Origin: Caulobacter sp.
GTDB lineage: Bacteria; Pseudomonadota; Alphaproteobacteria; Caulobacterales; Caulobacteraceae
Length of the DNA: 64,000 nucleotides
Reading direction: 5' to 3'
NCBI GenBank assembly: GCA_016125585.1
Contig: WGLL01000001.1
Location: forward strand, 186,001 to 250,000
Each line of letters opens with the position of its first letter. The stretch's first letter is position 1. Shown here piece by piece: positions 39,006 through 47,550 of this stretch. A program made the translations under genes and the position numbers. The notes under the pieces were generated by a model. It did not search any database and was not told where the DNA came from. It saw only the letters and a program-made list of their open reading frames with translations.

Positions 39006-39491
39006 CCTCAGCTGACTGTCCGGAGCCGCGCAGCCCAAGCCATCCCCCTGATGGTGGCGACGATACTGTCCAGCAGCTGCAGCAGGACCATCTACGTGCT
39101 CAACGACTGCATCGCGACCGACCCTCCCGACACCGGCGTCTGGATCTGGGTCGACGGGGTCGAGCAAGTCGCCAACAATGCGCCCCTCGCCCGCTTTTAT
39201 CCGGACCGCGCCCGGCGCCGGAACCTGAACGGCGAAGTCTGGCTCCAGTGTGACGGTGACGGCTGCACAGCAGTAGATCAGGCTGTGGCTTCAGCCGAAT
39301 GCCAGGGTCCGAACTGCCTGCAGCGTGACAGTTGGGTTCCTGAGTACCAGTTCGCGGCCTCGGCCCAGCGTGCGGCGCGGGAGGTCGGGCTGCTTCCCAC
39401 CTCAAAGCCGGCCACAATCAGGGTCGCCTTTCGCATCACCGGACCCGGTCGGGGTCGCCAGTGGCCGTGCGGCGAGACCCCGCCGCCATAA
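38988..39491 (+). CDS. hypothetical secreted protein, possibly TonB_C-like
   Basis: 167 residues from ATG 38988. The N-terminus MRLSRSPQLTVRSRAAQAIP is copied from the next gene's start; a hydrophobic stretch and SSSC (lipobox-like, C31) follow, so export is likely though the signal is poor. The remainder (FYPDRARRRNLNGEVWLQCD, then AREVGLLPTSKPATIRVAFR) resembles the small beta-alpha-beta domain found at the end of TonB proteins. Six cysteines are present, several in pairs. G+C is lower than in the neighbours. It may be a decaying or recently captured gene. Confidence 0.55.
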   Translation: MRLSRSPQLTVRSRAAQAIPLMVATILSSSCSRTIYVLNDCIATDPPDTGVWIWVDGVEQVANNAPLARFYPDRARRRNLNGEVWLQCDGDGCTAVDQAVASAECQGPNCLQRDSWVPEYQFAASAQRAAREVGLLPTSKPATIRVAFRITGPGRGRQWPCGETPPP

Positions 39492-39536
39492 CGGGGCCAG
39501 GCTTGTACGAAGCGGTCGGCGAAGGTTGCACGTCTG

Positions 39537-39614
39537 GCGCCGTCGCGGAAAAGCCTTATCGTGGCGCCATACTGGCGGCTGGAGCGTTCACCCCGCATGC
39601 GTCTGTCTCGATCT
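39537..39614 (+). repeat. duplicated promoter/start module, copy 2
   Basis: Matches 38928-39005 base for base except for seven positions. Contains the start codon (39597) and first codons of the following lipoprotein gene. Probably the original copy, since the encoded signal peptide is intact only here. Confidence 0.8.
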
Positions 39615-40115
39615 CTTCTGCTGATTGGCCTGACCGCCGCCCTGGCGTCCTGCGCCACCGCCACGCGGCTGGACGCGGCCGGGGACGTGCATGCGCTGCT
39701 GATCGCCATCCGCGACAACGACAAGGCCGCCTTCAACGCCCATGTCGACCGCCCGGCCCTGAAGCGCTCCATCGAGGCGCGGCTGATGGCCGAGGCCGAC
39801 AAGGCGACCAGCGATCCGGGCCTCAAGGCCCTGGGCGCCCTGGCCGCCCCCTATCTGGCCGACGCCGCCGACCGGGCGCTGATCCAGCCCCAGACCTTCC
39901 GCAGCATCGCCTACAGCTACGGCTATCGCCCCGACCAGCCGATCCCCGGCCAGGTCAGCATCGCCGGGGCCCTGAAGGCCCTGCCCGACGGCCGGGTCTG
40001 CGCCACCAAGAAGAAGGACGGGCCCTGCGTGCTGATCTTCACCCGCGAGGACGGGGCCTGGCGGCTTTCCGGGTTCGAGGGCGATATCGCCGATTTGCGC
40101 GACCGCCGCCGCTGA
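39597..40115 (+). CDS. DUF2939-like lipoprotein
   Basis: 172 residues from ATG 39597. Signal peptide MRLSRSLLLIGLTAALASCA with lipobox LASC (C19). The mature part begins LDAAGDVHALLIAIRDNDKA AFNAHVDRP in pattern (residues about 25-53), then RSIEARLMAEADKATSDPG and AAPYLADAADRALIQPQTFR; this resembles DUF2939 proteins, tentatively. Ends with a positively charged tail. Likely anchored to a membrane, role unknown. Confidence 0.68.
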   Translation: MRLSRSLLLIGLTAALASCATATRLDAAGDVHALLIAIRDNDKAAFNAHVDRPALKRSIEARLMAEADKATSDPGLKALGALAAPYLADAADRALIQPQTFRSIAYSYGYRPDQPIPGQVSIAGALKALPDGRVCATKKKDGPCVLIFTREDGAWRLSGFEGDIADLRDRRR

Positions 40116-40188
40116 CGTCGCGCCCGGGCGTCGCGGATGAAGCGGCGCCGACCCAAGTTTTGCCGCAAGATCGATCCAGAGACGCCGC

Positions 40189-40767
40189 ATGATCGCCCGC
40201 ACCGCCACAACCACGACCGCCACCGCCCTCGCCGCCCTTGCCCTGCTGGGCCTCGCCGCCGCGCCGGCCCAGGCGGCGGACAAGCGGATGGTGACCTATG
40301 ACTCCGCCTCGCCGGACGCCCGGCGTCTGACCGGGGCCGGGCTGACCTTTGTCTTCACCCGCCAGTTCTTCCAGACCCGCATCCTGGCGGTGCGCGCCAC
40401 CGCCGTGCCGGTGGGGGTGATCCCGCGTCCCTCGCGCGATCCGGAGGCCAACCGCCAGATGGACGCCCTGATGGGCGAGGACCGGGGCAAGGGAACCCTC
40501 TATGAGATCGACCCGGAGAAGGCCGAGGGCAAGGTGATGATCCAGGCCTTCTGTCCCGGCTCGGTGAAGGGCTGGCTGGCCATCGGCGCAGTCAACGCCC
40601 GCAAGCCCTTGCGGGTCTACGCCTTCGGCGACGACGGCTCGGGCGGGGTGCGCAAATGCGCGGCCATGGACTTCACCTGGCGCGGCGACTGGCAGATGCC
40701 CCGGCCCAAGGGTGGCGACACCCGCAAGGCGGTGTTCCGGCCCGACTACGGCCGCCCGGGGAGCTAG
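40189..40767 (+). CDS. hypothetical periplasmic protein
   Basis: 192 residues with a clear Sec signal peptide (ALAALALLGLAAAPAQA, cleavage near residue 30). The mature chain (DKRMVTYDSASPDARRLTGA, GLTFVFTRQFFQTRILAVRA, AFCPGSVKGWLAIGAVNARK) is beta-rich with two cysteines (in AFCPG and VRKCAAM) that may be bonded. No family recognised. It follows the lipoprotein gene by 73 bp and may be co-transcribed. Confidence 0.65.
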   Translation: MIARTATTTTATALAALALLGLAAAPAQAADKRMVTYDSASPDARRLTGAGLTFVFTRQFFQTRILAVRATAVPVGVIPRPSRDPEANRQMDALMGEDRGKGTLYEIDPEKAEGKVMIQAFCPGSVKGWLAIGAVNARKPLRVYAFGDDGSGGVRKCAAMDFTWRGDWQMPRPKGGDTRKAVFRPDYGRPGS

Positions 40768-40809
40768 GGGCGGCGAGCATTCGGGGGCGACGACGTCCCT
40801 CCATACAGC

Positions 40810-40920
40810 CGTCACCCCGGACTTGTTCCGGGGTCCATTGTCGCGACAGGCGGCTGACGGCAAGGATGGTCCTGACGGTCCCGCGCGTATGGGCCCCCCG
40901 GGACGAGCCCGGGGGTGACG
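40810..40920. repeat. inverted-repeat element
   Basis: Left arm CGTCACCCCGGACTTGTTCC (from 40810) and right arm ATGGGCCCCCCGGGACGAGC (to 40920, ending GGGGGTGACG) are imperfect inverted copies about 30 bases long around a 50-bp centre. A type of dispersed repeat common in alphaproteobacterial intergenic DNA. Confidence 0.65.
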
Positions 40921-41022
40921 GGTGATAAAGGTCAGCGCCGGCTTATGATCCGCGCCAGAACGGGCTTTTCCTGACGCGCCCGCGCGGCCCCCTCCACCCC
41001 GCGCGTATTCGCGCGCGGTCCC

Positions 41023-41056
41023 CCTCCCCCAGCCTCGCTTCGCTCATTGGGGGAGG
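41023..41056. repeat. hairpin, half of a MITE-like element
   Basis: CCTCCCCCA (41023-41031) and TGGGGGAGG (41048-41056) form a nine-pair stem; just upstream CGCGCGTATTCGCGCGCG forms another. The arrangement resembles one end of the repeats at 31031 and 48883, so it may be a truncated copy. Confidence 0.5.
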
Positions 41057-41117
41057 AATGTTGTGGCGTTCTGCGCCCGGCTTCGCCTAACCTTGTTTGG
41101 CGAACGGGGAGAGGATG

Positions 41118-41903
41118 ATGGCTGACGCGGACGTGCTGGCGAGCTGGACGAGGTTCGCGTTCAGCGATGGGCCGTGGACCCGGCCGGTCTATCGCAAGGG
41201 CTCCGGCCCGGCGGTGATCATCATGCATGAGATTCCCGGCCTGCATCCGCTGGTCGTGGCCTATGGCGAGACGGTGGCGGCGGCGGGGTTCACTGTCTTC
41301 ATGCCCAGCCTGTTCGGCACCCCGGGCAAGGAGATCAGCCTGGGCTACGGGGTGCAGCAGATGTTCCTCAACGTCTGTATCCGCCGCGAATTCAACGCCT
41401 GGGCCAATGACCGCTCCAGTCCCATCGTCGACAGGCTGCGCGCCCTGGCCCGCAAGGTCCATGTCGAGTGCGGCGGCAAGGGGGTCGGGGCGCTGGGCAT
41501 GTGTTTCACCGGCGGCTTCGCCCTGGCGATGATGACCGAGCCGTCGGTGGTGGCCCCGGTGCTGTCGCAGCCCTCCCTGCCGCTGGGCAAGAAGGGCAAG
41601 GCCAGGATCGACGCCTCTCCGGCGGAGATCTCCTGCGCCAGGGCGCGGCTGGAGGCCGAGGACCTGTCGATGATCGGCCTGGCCTTCAACGGCGACGGAT
41701 TTGTCCCGGCCGAGCGCATGGACATGCTGGAAGAAACCTTCGGCAAGCGCTTCGAGTCCCATCGCATCGATCCCAGGGAGGCCCGGCCGACGCCGGGCCG
41801 CGAGCCCCATTCGGTGCTGACCGTGCATCTCAACACCGCCGGCCCGACGAAAGAGGCCGAGCAGCGCACCATCGACTTCTTCCACCAGCGGCTGGACGGC
41901 TAG
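41118..41903 (+). CDS. dienelactone hydrolase family protein
   Basis: 261 residues from ATG 41118 (41115 is an alternative; GGGGAGAGG precedes both). An alpha/beta hydrolase with the cysteine nucleophile C129 in GALGMCFTGGFALAMM, as in DLH proteins, a candidate acid in AFNGDGFVPAERM and a late histidine (HSVLTVHLN). The N-terminal IIMHEIPGLHPLVVAYGETV is the usual start of the fold. Substrate unknown; no aromatic-degradation genes are nearby. Confidence 0.82.
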   Translation: MADADVLASWTRFAFSDGPWTRPVYRKGSGPAVIIMHEIPGLHPLVVAYGETVAAAGFTVFMPSLFGTPGKEISLGYGVQQMFLNVCIRREFNAWANDRSSPIVDRLRALARKVHVECGGKGVGALGMCFTGGFALAMMTEPSVVAPVLSQPSLPLGKKGKARIDASPAEISCARARLEAEDLSMIGLAFNGDGFVPAERMDMLEETFGKRFESHRIDPREARPTPGREPHSVLTVHLNTAGPTKEAEQRTIDFFHQRLDG

Positions 41904-41968
41904 CAGCGGTCGCGCGGTTGAGGGATGCGGGTGGGAAGGCGGCCGCCGGCGAGGAGGCCGAGGTCGGC

Positions 41969-42568
41969 CTAGACCTCCAGACCAAACTCCCGCACCAGCC
42001 AGTCATACCAGTCCGGCATCGCCGCCTGCAGCGCCGCGCGGGTTGCGGGAGGCCTGGCGGCGCGGCCCCAGAGGGCGACCGAGGCGGTCATGGCGAAGAA
42101 CTCGCCGGGGTTGGTCAGCATATAGGCGCGGTCGGGCCAGTGGCCGGAGTCGCGGGCGGCCGTCCAGGCGGCGATCACCTCGGGATTGGCGCGGCCGCCC
42201 TCCAGCCGGTCGAAGTGATAGCCGTGCAGCATTTCATGCAGCAGCACCGGATTGTCCGCCGGGGAGACGGCCGCCGCCATTTCCAGGCGTCGGCGGCCAT
42301 AGCGGCCGGGCTGGCGGAGCTGCGGGTTGACGATGATCTCGATGTCGCGAAACCAGGCCTTGATCCCGGGCCTGATCGCCAGGCTTTCGACGATGTCGAT
42401 CTGGCGGTGAAGCGAGGCCAGCACCGGCGCGCGCCGGTCCGGGTCCAGCGCCGAAAGTTCGATGCGGAAGCCGCGCCAGACGTCGTCGTCCGCCGCCAGG
42501 GCGGCTCCGGAAAGCGCCATCACCGGGGCGCCAAGGATCAGGGTCATCACCCGTCGCCGGCTCAGCAT
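41969..42568 (-). CDS. secreted protein with HExxH zinc-peptidase motif
   Basis: 199 residues. The N-terminus MLSRRRVMTLILGAPVMALS looks like a Tat or Sec signal. The mature protein contains HEMLH at 111-115 (in PVLLHEMLHGYHFDR) and, 40 residues later, NPGEFFAMTASV with E156, the arrangement of gluzincin metallopeptidases (third ligand Glu). No prodomain or other domain. Family not recognised by name; peptidase activity is inferred from the motif. It lies between the hydrolase gene and rbfA, on the opposite strand. Confidence 0.72.
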   Translation of the reverse strand: MLSRRRVMTLILGAPVMALSGAALAADDDVWRGFRIELSALDPDRRAPVLASLHRQIDIVESLAIRPGIKAWFRDIEIIVNPQLRQPGRYGRRRLEMAAAVSPADNPVLLHEMLHGYHFDRLEGGRANPEVIAAWTAARDSGHWPDRAYMLTNPGEFFAMTASVALWGRAARPPATRAALQAAMPDWYDWLVREFGLEV

Positions 42569-42704
42569 GGGGGTCTCCGTCGGTTGCCCGCAGCCGGTTA
42601 AACGGGCGACGGGCCGGCGTCCAGCGCTGGACAGCGACGGCCTCGCGGACTAGAAGCCGCCCTCCCCGCCGGAGCCGAGGTTCGAGCCCTCGCCGGACGC
42701 CTGG

Positions 42705-43151
42705 ATGGATGACATGAGCCGCAATGCCAAGACCAGGGGCCAACTGACCGGCCCCAGCCAGCGCCAGCTTCGCGCCGGCGAACTGATCCGCCACGCCCTG
42801 GTCGAGGTGCTGCGCGAGGAAGAGATCGCCGACCCCGCCCTGGCCGGAACCTCCCTGACCATCACCGAGGTGCGGATGAGCCCGGACCTGAAACACGCCA
42901 TCTGTTTCGTCGAGGTGCTGGGCGCCGGCGTCACCGGCGCCCGGACCGGCGATGTGATCGACGCGCTGAACCACGCCACCAAATTCGTGCGCGGCCGGCT
43001 GGCCCGCAACATCGACATGAAATTCACCCCGGACCTGAAGTTCATTCACGACGAGAGCTTCAACAGCGCCGCCCGGATGGACCGGCTGTTCAGCGACCCG
43101 AAGGTCCAGGCCGACCTGCGGCAGGACGACGACCGGGGCGACGAGGCCTAG
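42705..43151 (+). CDS. rbfA: ribosome-binding factor A
   Basis: A KH-fold protein that acts late in 30S maturation. 148 residues; ATG 42705 or the ATG nine bases later (42714) could start it. Family blocks: [58 protein letters not shown] and [20 protein letters not shown]. Its stop shares a base with the truB GTG, so the two are coupled. Confidence 0.95.
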   Translation: MDDMSRNAKTRGQLTGPSQRQLRAGELIRHALVEVLREEEIADPALAGTSLTITEVRMSPDLKHAICFVEVLGAGVTGARTGDVIDALNHATKFVRGRLARNIDMKFTPDLKFIHDESFNSAARMDRLFSDPKVQADLRQDDDRGDEA

Positions 43152-44083
43152 TGGCCCGCCGCAAGAAGGGCGATCCGGTCAGCGGCTGGGTCAATCTCGA
43201 CAAGCCCTATGACTTCGGATCGACCCAGGCCGTGGGCAAGGTGCGCTGGCTGTTCAACGCCCAGAAGGCCGGGCATGCCGGCACCCTCGACCCCCTGGCC
43301 ACCGGCATCCTGCCCATTGCGCTCGGCGAGGCGACCAAGACGGTGTCGTTCATGACCGAGGCCGACAAGACCTATCGCTTCACCCTGGAATGGGGCCGGG
43401 CCACGACCACCCTGGACCGCGAGGGCGAGACCACCGCCACCAGCGACGCGAGGCCGGACCGGGCGGCGATCGAGGCGGCCCTGCCGGCCTTCATCGGCGA
43501 GGTCACCCAGGTTCCGCCCCATTTCTCGGCGGTCAGGGTCGACGGCGAGCGGGCCTATGACCTGGCGCGGGACGGGGTGGATTTCGAGCTGGCCGGGCGG
43601 ACCGTGCGGATCGACGATCTGCGGCTGATCGATATGCCCGACGCCGATCACGCCACCCTGGAAATGGACTGCGGCAAGGGGACCTATGTCCGCGCCGTGG
43701 CCCGCGATCTGGCCGCCGCCCTGGGAACCTGCGCCCATGTCAGCGCCCTGCGCCGGACCCGGGTTGGGCCATTCGGGGAAGAAACAGCGATAACACTGGA
43801 AAAGCTGGAAGATTTGGGCCATAAGGCCGCCCTTCCGGAGGCATTGCTTCCGGTCGCGACCGCACTGGACGACATCCCGGTGCTGGCCGTGACCGCTGAA
43901 GAGGCTTTCCGGTTGGCTCAGGGTCGATCGATCGTACTCGTTCCCCGACAGGTTGAAGCCCTGCGCGCCCGCCTTACCGGCGGTTCCCGCGTTGTTTCAG
44001 CCATGGAGGGGGATCGGTTGGTGGCCCTGGCCGAGATGCGCGCGGGATCGCTCAATCCGGTGCGGGTCTTTCAACTCACCTGA
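43151..44083 (+). CDS. truB: tRNA pseudouridine-55 synthase
   Basis: 310 residues, GTG start. Catalytic aspartate D47 in [12 protein letters not shown]; other blocks are [39 protein letters not shown] and [20 protein letters not shown]. Makes Psi55 in nearly all tRNAs. Fourteen bases separate it from rpsO. Confidence 0.96.
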   Translation: MARRKKGDPVSGWVNLDKPYDFGSTQAVGKVRWLFNAQKAGHAGTLDPLATGILPIALGEATKTVSFMTEADKTYRFTLEWGRATTTLDREGETTATSDARPDRAAIEAALPAFIGEVTQVPPHFSAVRVDGERAYDLARDGVDFELAGRTVRIDDLRLIDMPDADHATLEMDCGKGTYVRAVARDLAAALGTCAHVSALRRTRVGPFGEETAITLEKLEDLGHKAALPEALLPVATALDDIPVLAVTAEEAFRLAQGRSIVLVPRQVEALRARLTGGSRVVSAMEGDRLVALAEMRAGSLNPVRVFQLT

Positions 44084-44097
44084 GCGGAGACCATCCG

Positions 44098-44373
44098 ATG
44101 TCGATTACGCCCGAGCGCAAGAGCGCCCTTATCGCCGAACATGCCCGCACCCCGGGCGACACCGGAAGCGCCGAAGTCCAGGTCGCGATCCTGTCCGAAC
44201 GGATCGCCAACCTGACCGAGCACTTCAAGGGTCACAAGAAGGACAACCACAGCCGTCGTGGCCTTCTGCAAATGGTTTCGCAGCGTCGTTCGCTGCTGGG
44301 CCACCTGAAGAAATCCGACGCCGACCGCTACGAGGCGATCATCGCCAAGCTCGGCCTGCGCCGCCAGCACTAG
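44098..44373 (+). CDS. rpsO: 30S ribosomal protein S15
   Basis: 91 residues with the whole S15 pattern ([60 protein letters not shown]). Binds the central domain of 16S rRNA. Weak ribosome site GAGCGGAG upstream. A stable hairpin follows before pnp, the same place where RNase III and PNPase act in the rpsO-pnp transcript of other bacteria. Confidence 0.97.
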   Translation: MSITPERKSALIAEHARTPGDTGSAEVQVAILSERIANLTEHFKGHKKDNHSRRGLLQMVSQRRSLLGHLKKSDADRYEAIIAKLGLRRQH

Positions 44374-44386
44374 TCACTACATCAGG

Positions 44387-44411
44387 GGCGGGATCCTTCG
44401 CGGGTCCCGCC
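44387..44411 (+). terminator. hairpin between rpsO and pnp
   Basis: GGCGGGATCC (44387-44396), loop TTCGC, GGGTCCCGCC (44402-44411): ten pairs including one T-G. It is followed by TCTCCTGTT, a poor U-tract, so partial termination or an RNase processing site is likely. The rest of the 246-base gap to pnp holds G+C-rich leader sequence without a clear promoter. Confidence 0.6.
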
Positions 44412-44619
44412 TCTCCTGTTACCCGCCCATCCCTCTCAGGTCCTGGGGGTCGGCGGCGGGGGGTCTTCCCCCACACATCCGCAGAGGGTTCAAAGCGATC
44501 CTCACCGGACCTGACACTGGAGAGGATCCCCGGAAACGCCCGCACAAAGATTGCGCGCACCGTCCCTGTCCGCCCCCGCGAGGAATACGCCCGCGGGAGA
44601 TGAGAAAAGAAAGACTCAC

Positions 44620-46758
44620 ATGTTTGAAATTCGTCGCAAGACCATCGAATGGGGCGGCAAGACGCTGACCCTCGAAACCGGCCGCATCGCCCGTCAGGCC
44701 GACGGCGCCGTTCTGGCCACCATGGGCGAGACCGTCGTCCTGGCCACCGCCGTCTTCGCCAAGCAGCAGAAGCCGGGCCAGGACTTCTTCCCCCTGACCG
44801 TCAACTATCAGGAAAAGACCTTCGCGGCCGGCAAGATCCCCGGCGGCTTCTTCAAGCGCGAAGGCCGTCCGTCGGAAAAGGAAACCCTGGTTTCCCGCCT
44901 GATCGACCGTCCGATCCGCCCCCTGTTCGTCAAGGGCTTCAAGAACGAGGTCCAGGTCGTCTGCACCGTGCTGCAGCATGACCTCGAGAACGATCCCGAC
45001 ATCATCGCCATGGTCGCGGCCTCCGCCGCCCTGACGATCTCGGGCGCCCCCTTCATGGGCCCCATCGGCGCCGCCCGCGTCGGCTACGTCGATGGCGAAT
45101 ACATCCTCAACCCGACCGCCGACCAGATGGCCGACACCAAGATGGACCTGGTCGTCGCCGGCACCGCCGACGCGGTGATGATGGTGGAATCCGAGATCCA
45201 GGAACTGGACGAGGAAACCGTGCTGGGCGGCATCAAGTTCGCCCATGACGGCATCCAGGTGGTGATCGACGCGATCATCGAACTGGCCGAGCACGCCGCC
45301 AAGGAGCCCTTCGACTTCGAGCCGGAAGACACCGACGCGATCAAGGCCCAGATGAAGCCGCTGGTCGGCGAGGACATCATCGCCGGCTACAAGATCCAGA
45401 AGAAGCAGGACCGCTACGAGGCGATCGGCGCCGCCAAGAAGAAGGCCATCGCGGCCCTCGGCAAGAGCGAAACCAATCCCGACGGCTTTGACCCGCTGAA
45501 GCTGGGCGGCGTGTTCAAGGAACTGGAAGCCGACGTCGTCCGTCGCGCCATCCTCGACACCGGCGTCCGCATCGACGGCCGCGACGTGAAGACCGTTCGC
45601 CCGATCCTGGGTGAAGTCGGCGTCCTGCCGCGGACCCACGGTTCGGCCCTGTTCACCCGCGGCGAGACCCAGGCCCTGGTCGTGGCCACGCTGGGCACCG
45701 GCGACGACGAGCAGTTCATCGACGCCCTGGAAGGCACCTACAAGGAATCCTTCCTGCTGCACTACAACTTCCCTCCCTACTCGGTCGGCGAGACCGGTCG
45801 GATGGGCAGCCCCGGCCGCCGCGAAATCGGCCACGGCAAGCTGGCCTGGCGCGCCCTGCGCCCGATGCTGCCGAGCAAGGAAGACTTCCCCTACACCATC
45901 CGCCTGGTCTCGGAGATCACCGAGTCCAACGGGTCGTCCTCGATGGCCACCGTCTGCGGCTCCTCGCTGGCGATGATGGACGCGGGCGTTCCGCTGATCC
46001 GTCCGGTCAGCGGCATCGCGATGGGCCTGATCCTGGAAGACGACGGTTTCGCCGTTCTCTCCGACATCCTCGGCGACGAGGATCACCTCGGCGACATGGA
46101 CTTCAAGGTGGCCGGCACCAGCGACGGCATCACCTCGCTGCAGATGGACATCAAGATCAGCGGCATCACCATCGAGATCATGAAGCAGGCCCTCGCCCAG
46201 GCGAAGGAAGGCCGTGATCACATCCTCGGTGAGATGAACAAGGCCATGGACGCGCCCCGCGAGGAGCTGGGCGAGTACGCGCCGAAGATCGAGACCATCA
46301 AGGTCGCGGTCGACAAGATCCGTGAAGTGATCGGCACCGGCGGCAAGGTGATCCGCGAGATCGTCGCCACCACCGGCGCCAAAGTCGACATCGGCGATGA
46401 CGGCACCATCAAGATCGCCGCCTCGGAACAGTCGAAGATCGACGCCGCCAAGGAGTGGATCAAGTCGATCGCCTCCGAGCCGGAAGTCGGCGCCATCTAC
46501 AACGGCAAGGTCGTCAAGGTCGTCGATTTCGGCGCCTTCGTAAACTTCTTCGGCGCCAAGGACGGCCTGGTCCACGTCAGCCAGATCAGCAACGAACGCG
46601 TGGCCCGCCCCGCCGACGTGCTGAGCGAGGGCCAGATGGTCAAGGTCAAGCTCATCGGCTTCGACGATCGCGGCAAGACCAAGCTGTCGATGAAGGTCGT
46701 CGACCAGGAGACCGGCGAAGACCTGTCCAAGAAGGAAGACGCCGCCGCCGACGCGTAA
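44620..46758 (+). CDS. pnp: polyribonucleotide nucleotidyltransferase (PNPase)
   Basis: 3'-5' phosphorolytic exonuclease of the RNA degradosome. 712 residues from ATG 44620 ([20 protein letters not shown], the usual N-terminus; a reading from 44551 adds a non-conserved leader). Two RNase PH domains, the catalytic one with [19 protein letters not shown] and the [19 protein letters not shown] metal site, then KH ([20 protein letters not shown]) and S1 domains ([20 protein letters not shown]). Followed by a strong terminator. Confidence 0.97.
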   Translation: MFEIRRKTIEWGGKTLTLETGRIARQADGAVLATMGETVVLATAVFAKQQKPGQDFFPLTVNYQEKTFAAGKIPGGFFKREGRPSEKETLVSRLIDRPIRPLFVKGFKNEVQVVCTVLQHDLENDPDIIAMVAASAALTISGAPFMGPIGAARVGYVDGEYILNPTADQMADTKMDLVVAGTADAVMMVESEIQELDEETVLGGIKFAHDGIQVVIDAIIELAEHAAKEPFDFEPEDTDAIKAQMKPLVGEDIIAGYKIQKKQDRYEAIGAAKKKAIAALGKSETNPDGFDPLKLGGVFKELEADVVRRAILDTGVRIDGRDVKTVRPILGEVGVLPRTHGSALFTRGETQALVVATLGTGDDEQFIDALEGTYKESFLLHYNFPPYSVGETGRMGSPGRREIGHGKLAWRALRPMLPSKEDFPYTIRLVSEITESNGSSSMATVCGSSLAMMDAGVPLIRPVSGIAMGLILEDDGFAVLSDILGDEDHLGDMDFKVAGTSDGITSLQMDIKISGITIEIMKQALAQAKEGRDHILGEMNKAMDAPREELGEYAPKIETIKVAVDKIREVIGTGGKVIREIVATTGAKVDIGDDGTIKIAASEQSKIDAAKEWIKSIASEPEVGAIYNGKVVKVVDFGAFVNFFGAKDGLVHVSQISNERVARPADVLSEGQMVKVKLIGFDDRGKTKLSMKVVDQETGEDLSKKEDAAADA

Positions 46759-46780
46759 GCGACGGTTCAGGCTGAAGATC

Positions 46781-46815
46781 AGGGGCGGCTCCGCGAGGGG
46801 CCGCCCTTTTTCTTT
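46781..46815 (+). terminator. intrinsic terminator after pnp
   Basis: GGGCGGCTCC (46783-46792), GCGA tetraloop, GGGGCCGCCC (46797-46806), extended by an A-T and a G-T pair, followed by TTTTTCTTT. Ends the rbfA-truB-rpsO-pnp unit. Confidence 0.85.
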
Positions 46816-46884
46816 GGGCGGGCGGCGGGGACCCTCGGCCGTCAGCGCTTGTCATCACAAACCGACTGCCTGTATCCCGGACCC

Positions 46885-47496
46885 ATGACAGAGCGCCGAC
46901 CCAACGCCGAGCGCAGCCGTGAGACCCGCGGCCGGATTCTGTGGGCGGCCCGCCAGCTGTTTGCCGAGAAGGGCTATGCCGGCGCCTCGACCCCGGCCAT
47001 CGTCGCCGCCGCCAAGGTGACCCGGGGCGCGCTCTATCACCACTTCGCCGACAAGGCCGCCGTGTTCGCCGGCGTGGTCGCGGCCGAGCAGGCCGACGTC
47101 GGGGCGCGGATGGAAAAGGCCGCCCAGGCCAACAGCGACCCGATCGAGCAGTTGATCCTGGGCGGCGAGGCCTATGTCGTGGCCATGGCCGAGGTCGGCC
47201 GGCGGCGCATCCTGCTGGTCGAGGGCCCCGTGGTGCTGGGCTCCGAGCGCATCGAGCGGATCCGGGCCGTTCACCTGAGGTCGCGCATCGATGCGGGCGT
47301 GAAACAGATCATGGCCTCGGGCCTGGTCGCCCAGGTTCCGGTGGAACCGCTGGTCGATCTGCTGGTGGCCCTGTTCGACCGGGTGGCCCTGGTCGCCGAC
47401 CGCGAGAACTTTCCGGCCTACCGCCACGCCCTGCGGGCCCTGGTGCAGGGCCTGAAGGTGGCGCCGCCGTCGGACGGGGACTTTGTCCTGGTGTGA
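46885..47496 (+). CDS. TetR family transcriptional regulator
   Basis: 203 residues from ATG 46885. HTH region RGRILWAARQLFAEKGYAGA STPAIVAAAKVTRGALYHHF ADKAAVFAGV spans residues 15-64 (shown in blocks). The effector half (ILGGEAYVVAMAEVGRRRIL, VEGPVVLGSERIERIRAVH) resembles AcrR-like repressors of this lineage. It stands alone between pnp and the convergent folC, so its target is either itself or a distant gene. Confidence 0.85.
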   Translation: MTERRPNAERSRETRGRILWAARQLFAEKGYAGASTPAIVAAAKVTRGALYHHFADKAAVFAGVVAAEQADVGARMEKAAQANSDPIEQLILGGEAYVVAMAEVGRRRILLVEGPVVLGSERIERIRAVHLRSRIDAGVKQIMASGLVAQVPVEPLVDLLVALFDRVALVADRENFPAYRHALRALVQGLKVAPPSDGDFVLV

Positions 47497-47550
47497 GGGA
47501 CGACACCCTTGCCTGAAGGGCCGTAGACCCTCACCCGGGAAGAGCCCGAT

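Larger units (their letters stand above)
40768..41117. other. 350-bp intergenic region with two palindromic repeats
   Basis: No gene seen. It holds an inverted-repeat element (40810-40920) and a G+C-rich hairpin pair (41000-41056). The last 60 bases form the upstream region of the hydrolase gene, with GGGGAGAGG at 41106-41114 as its ribosome site. Confidence 0.75.
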
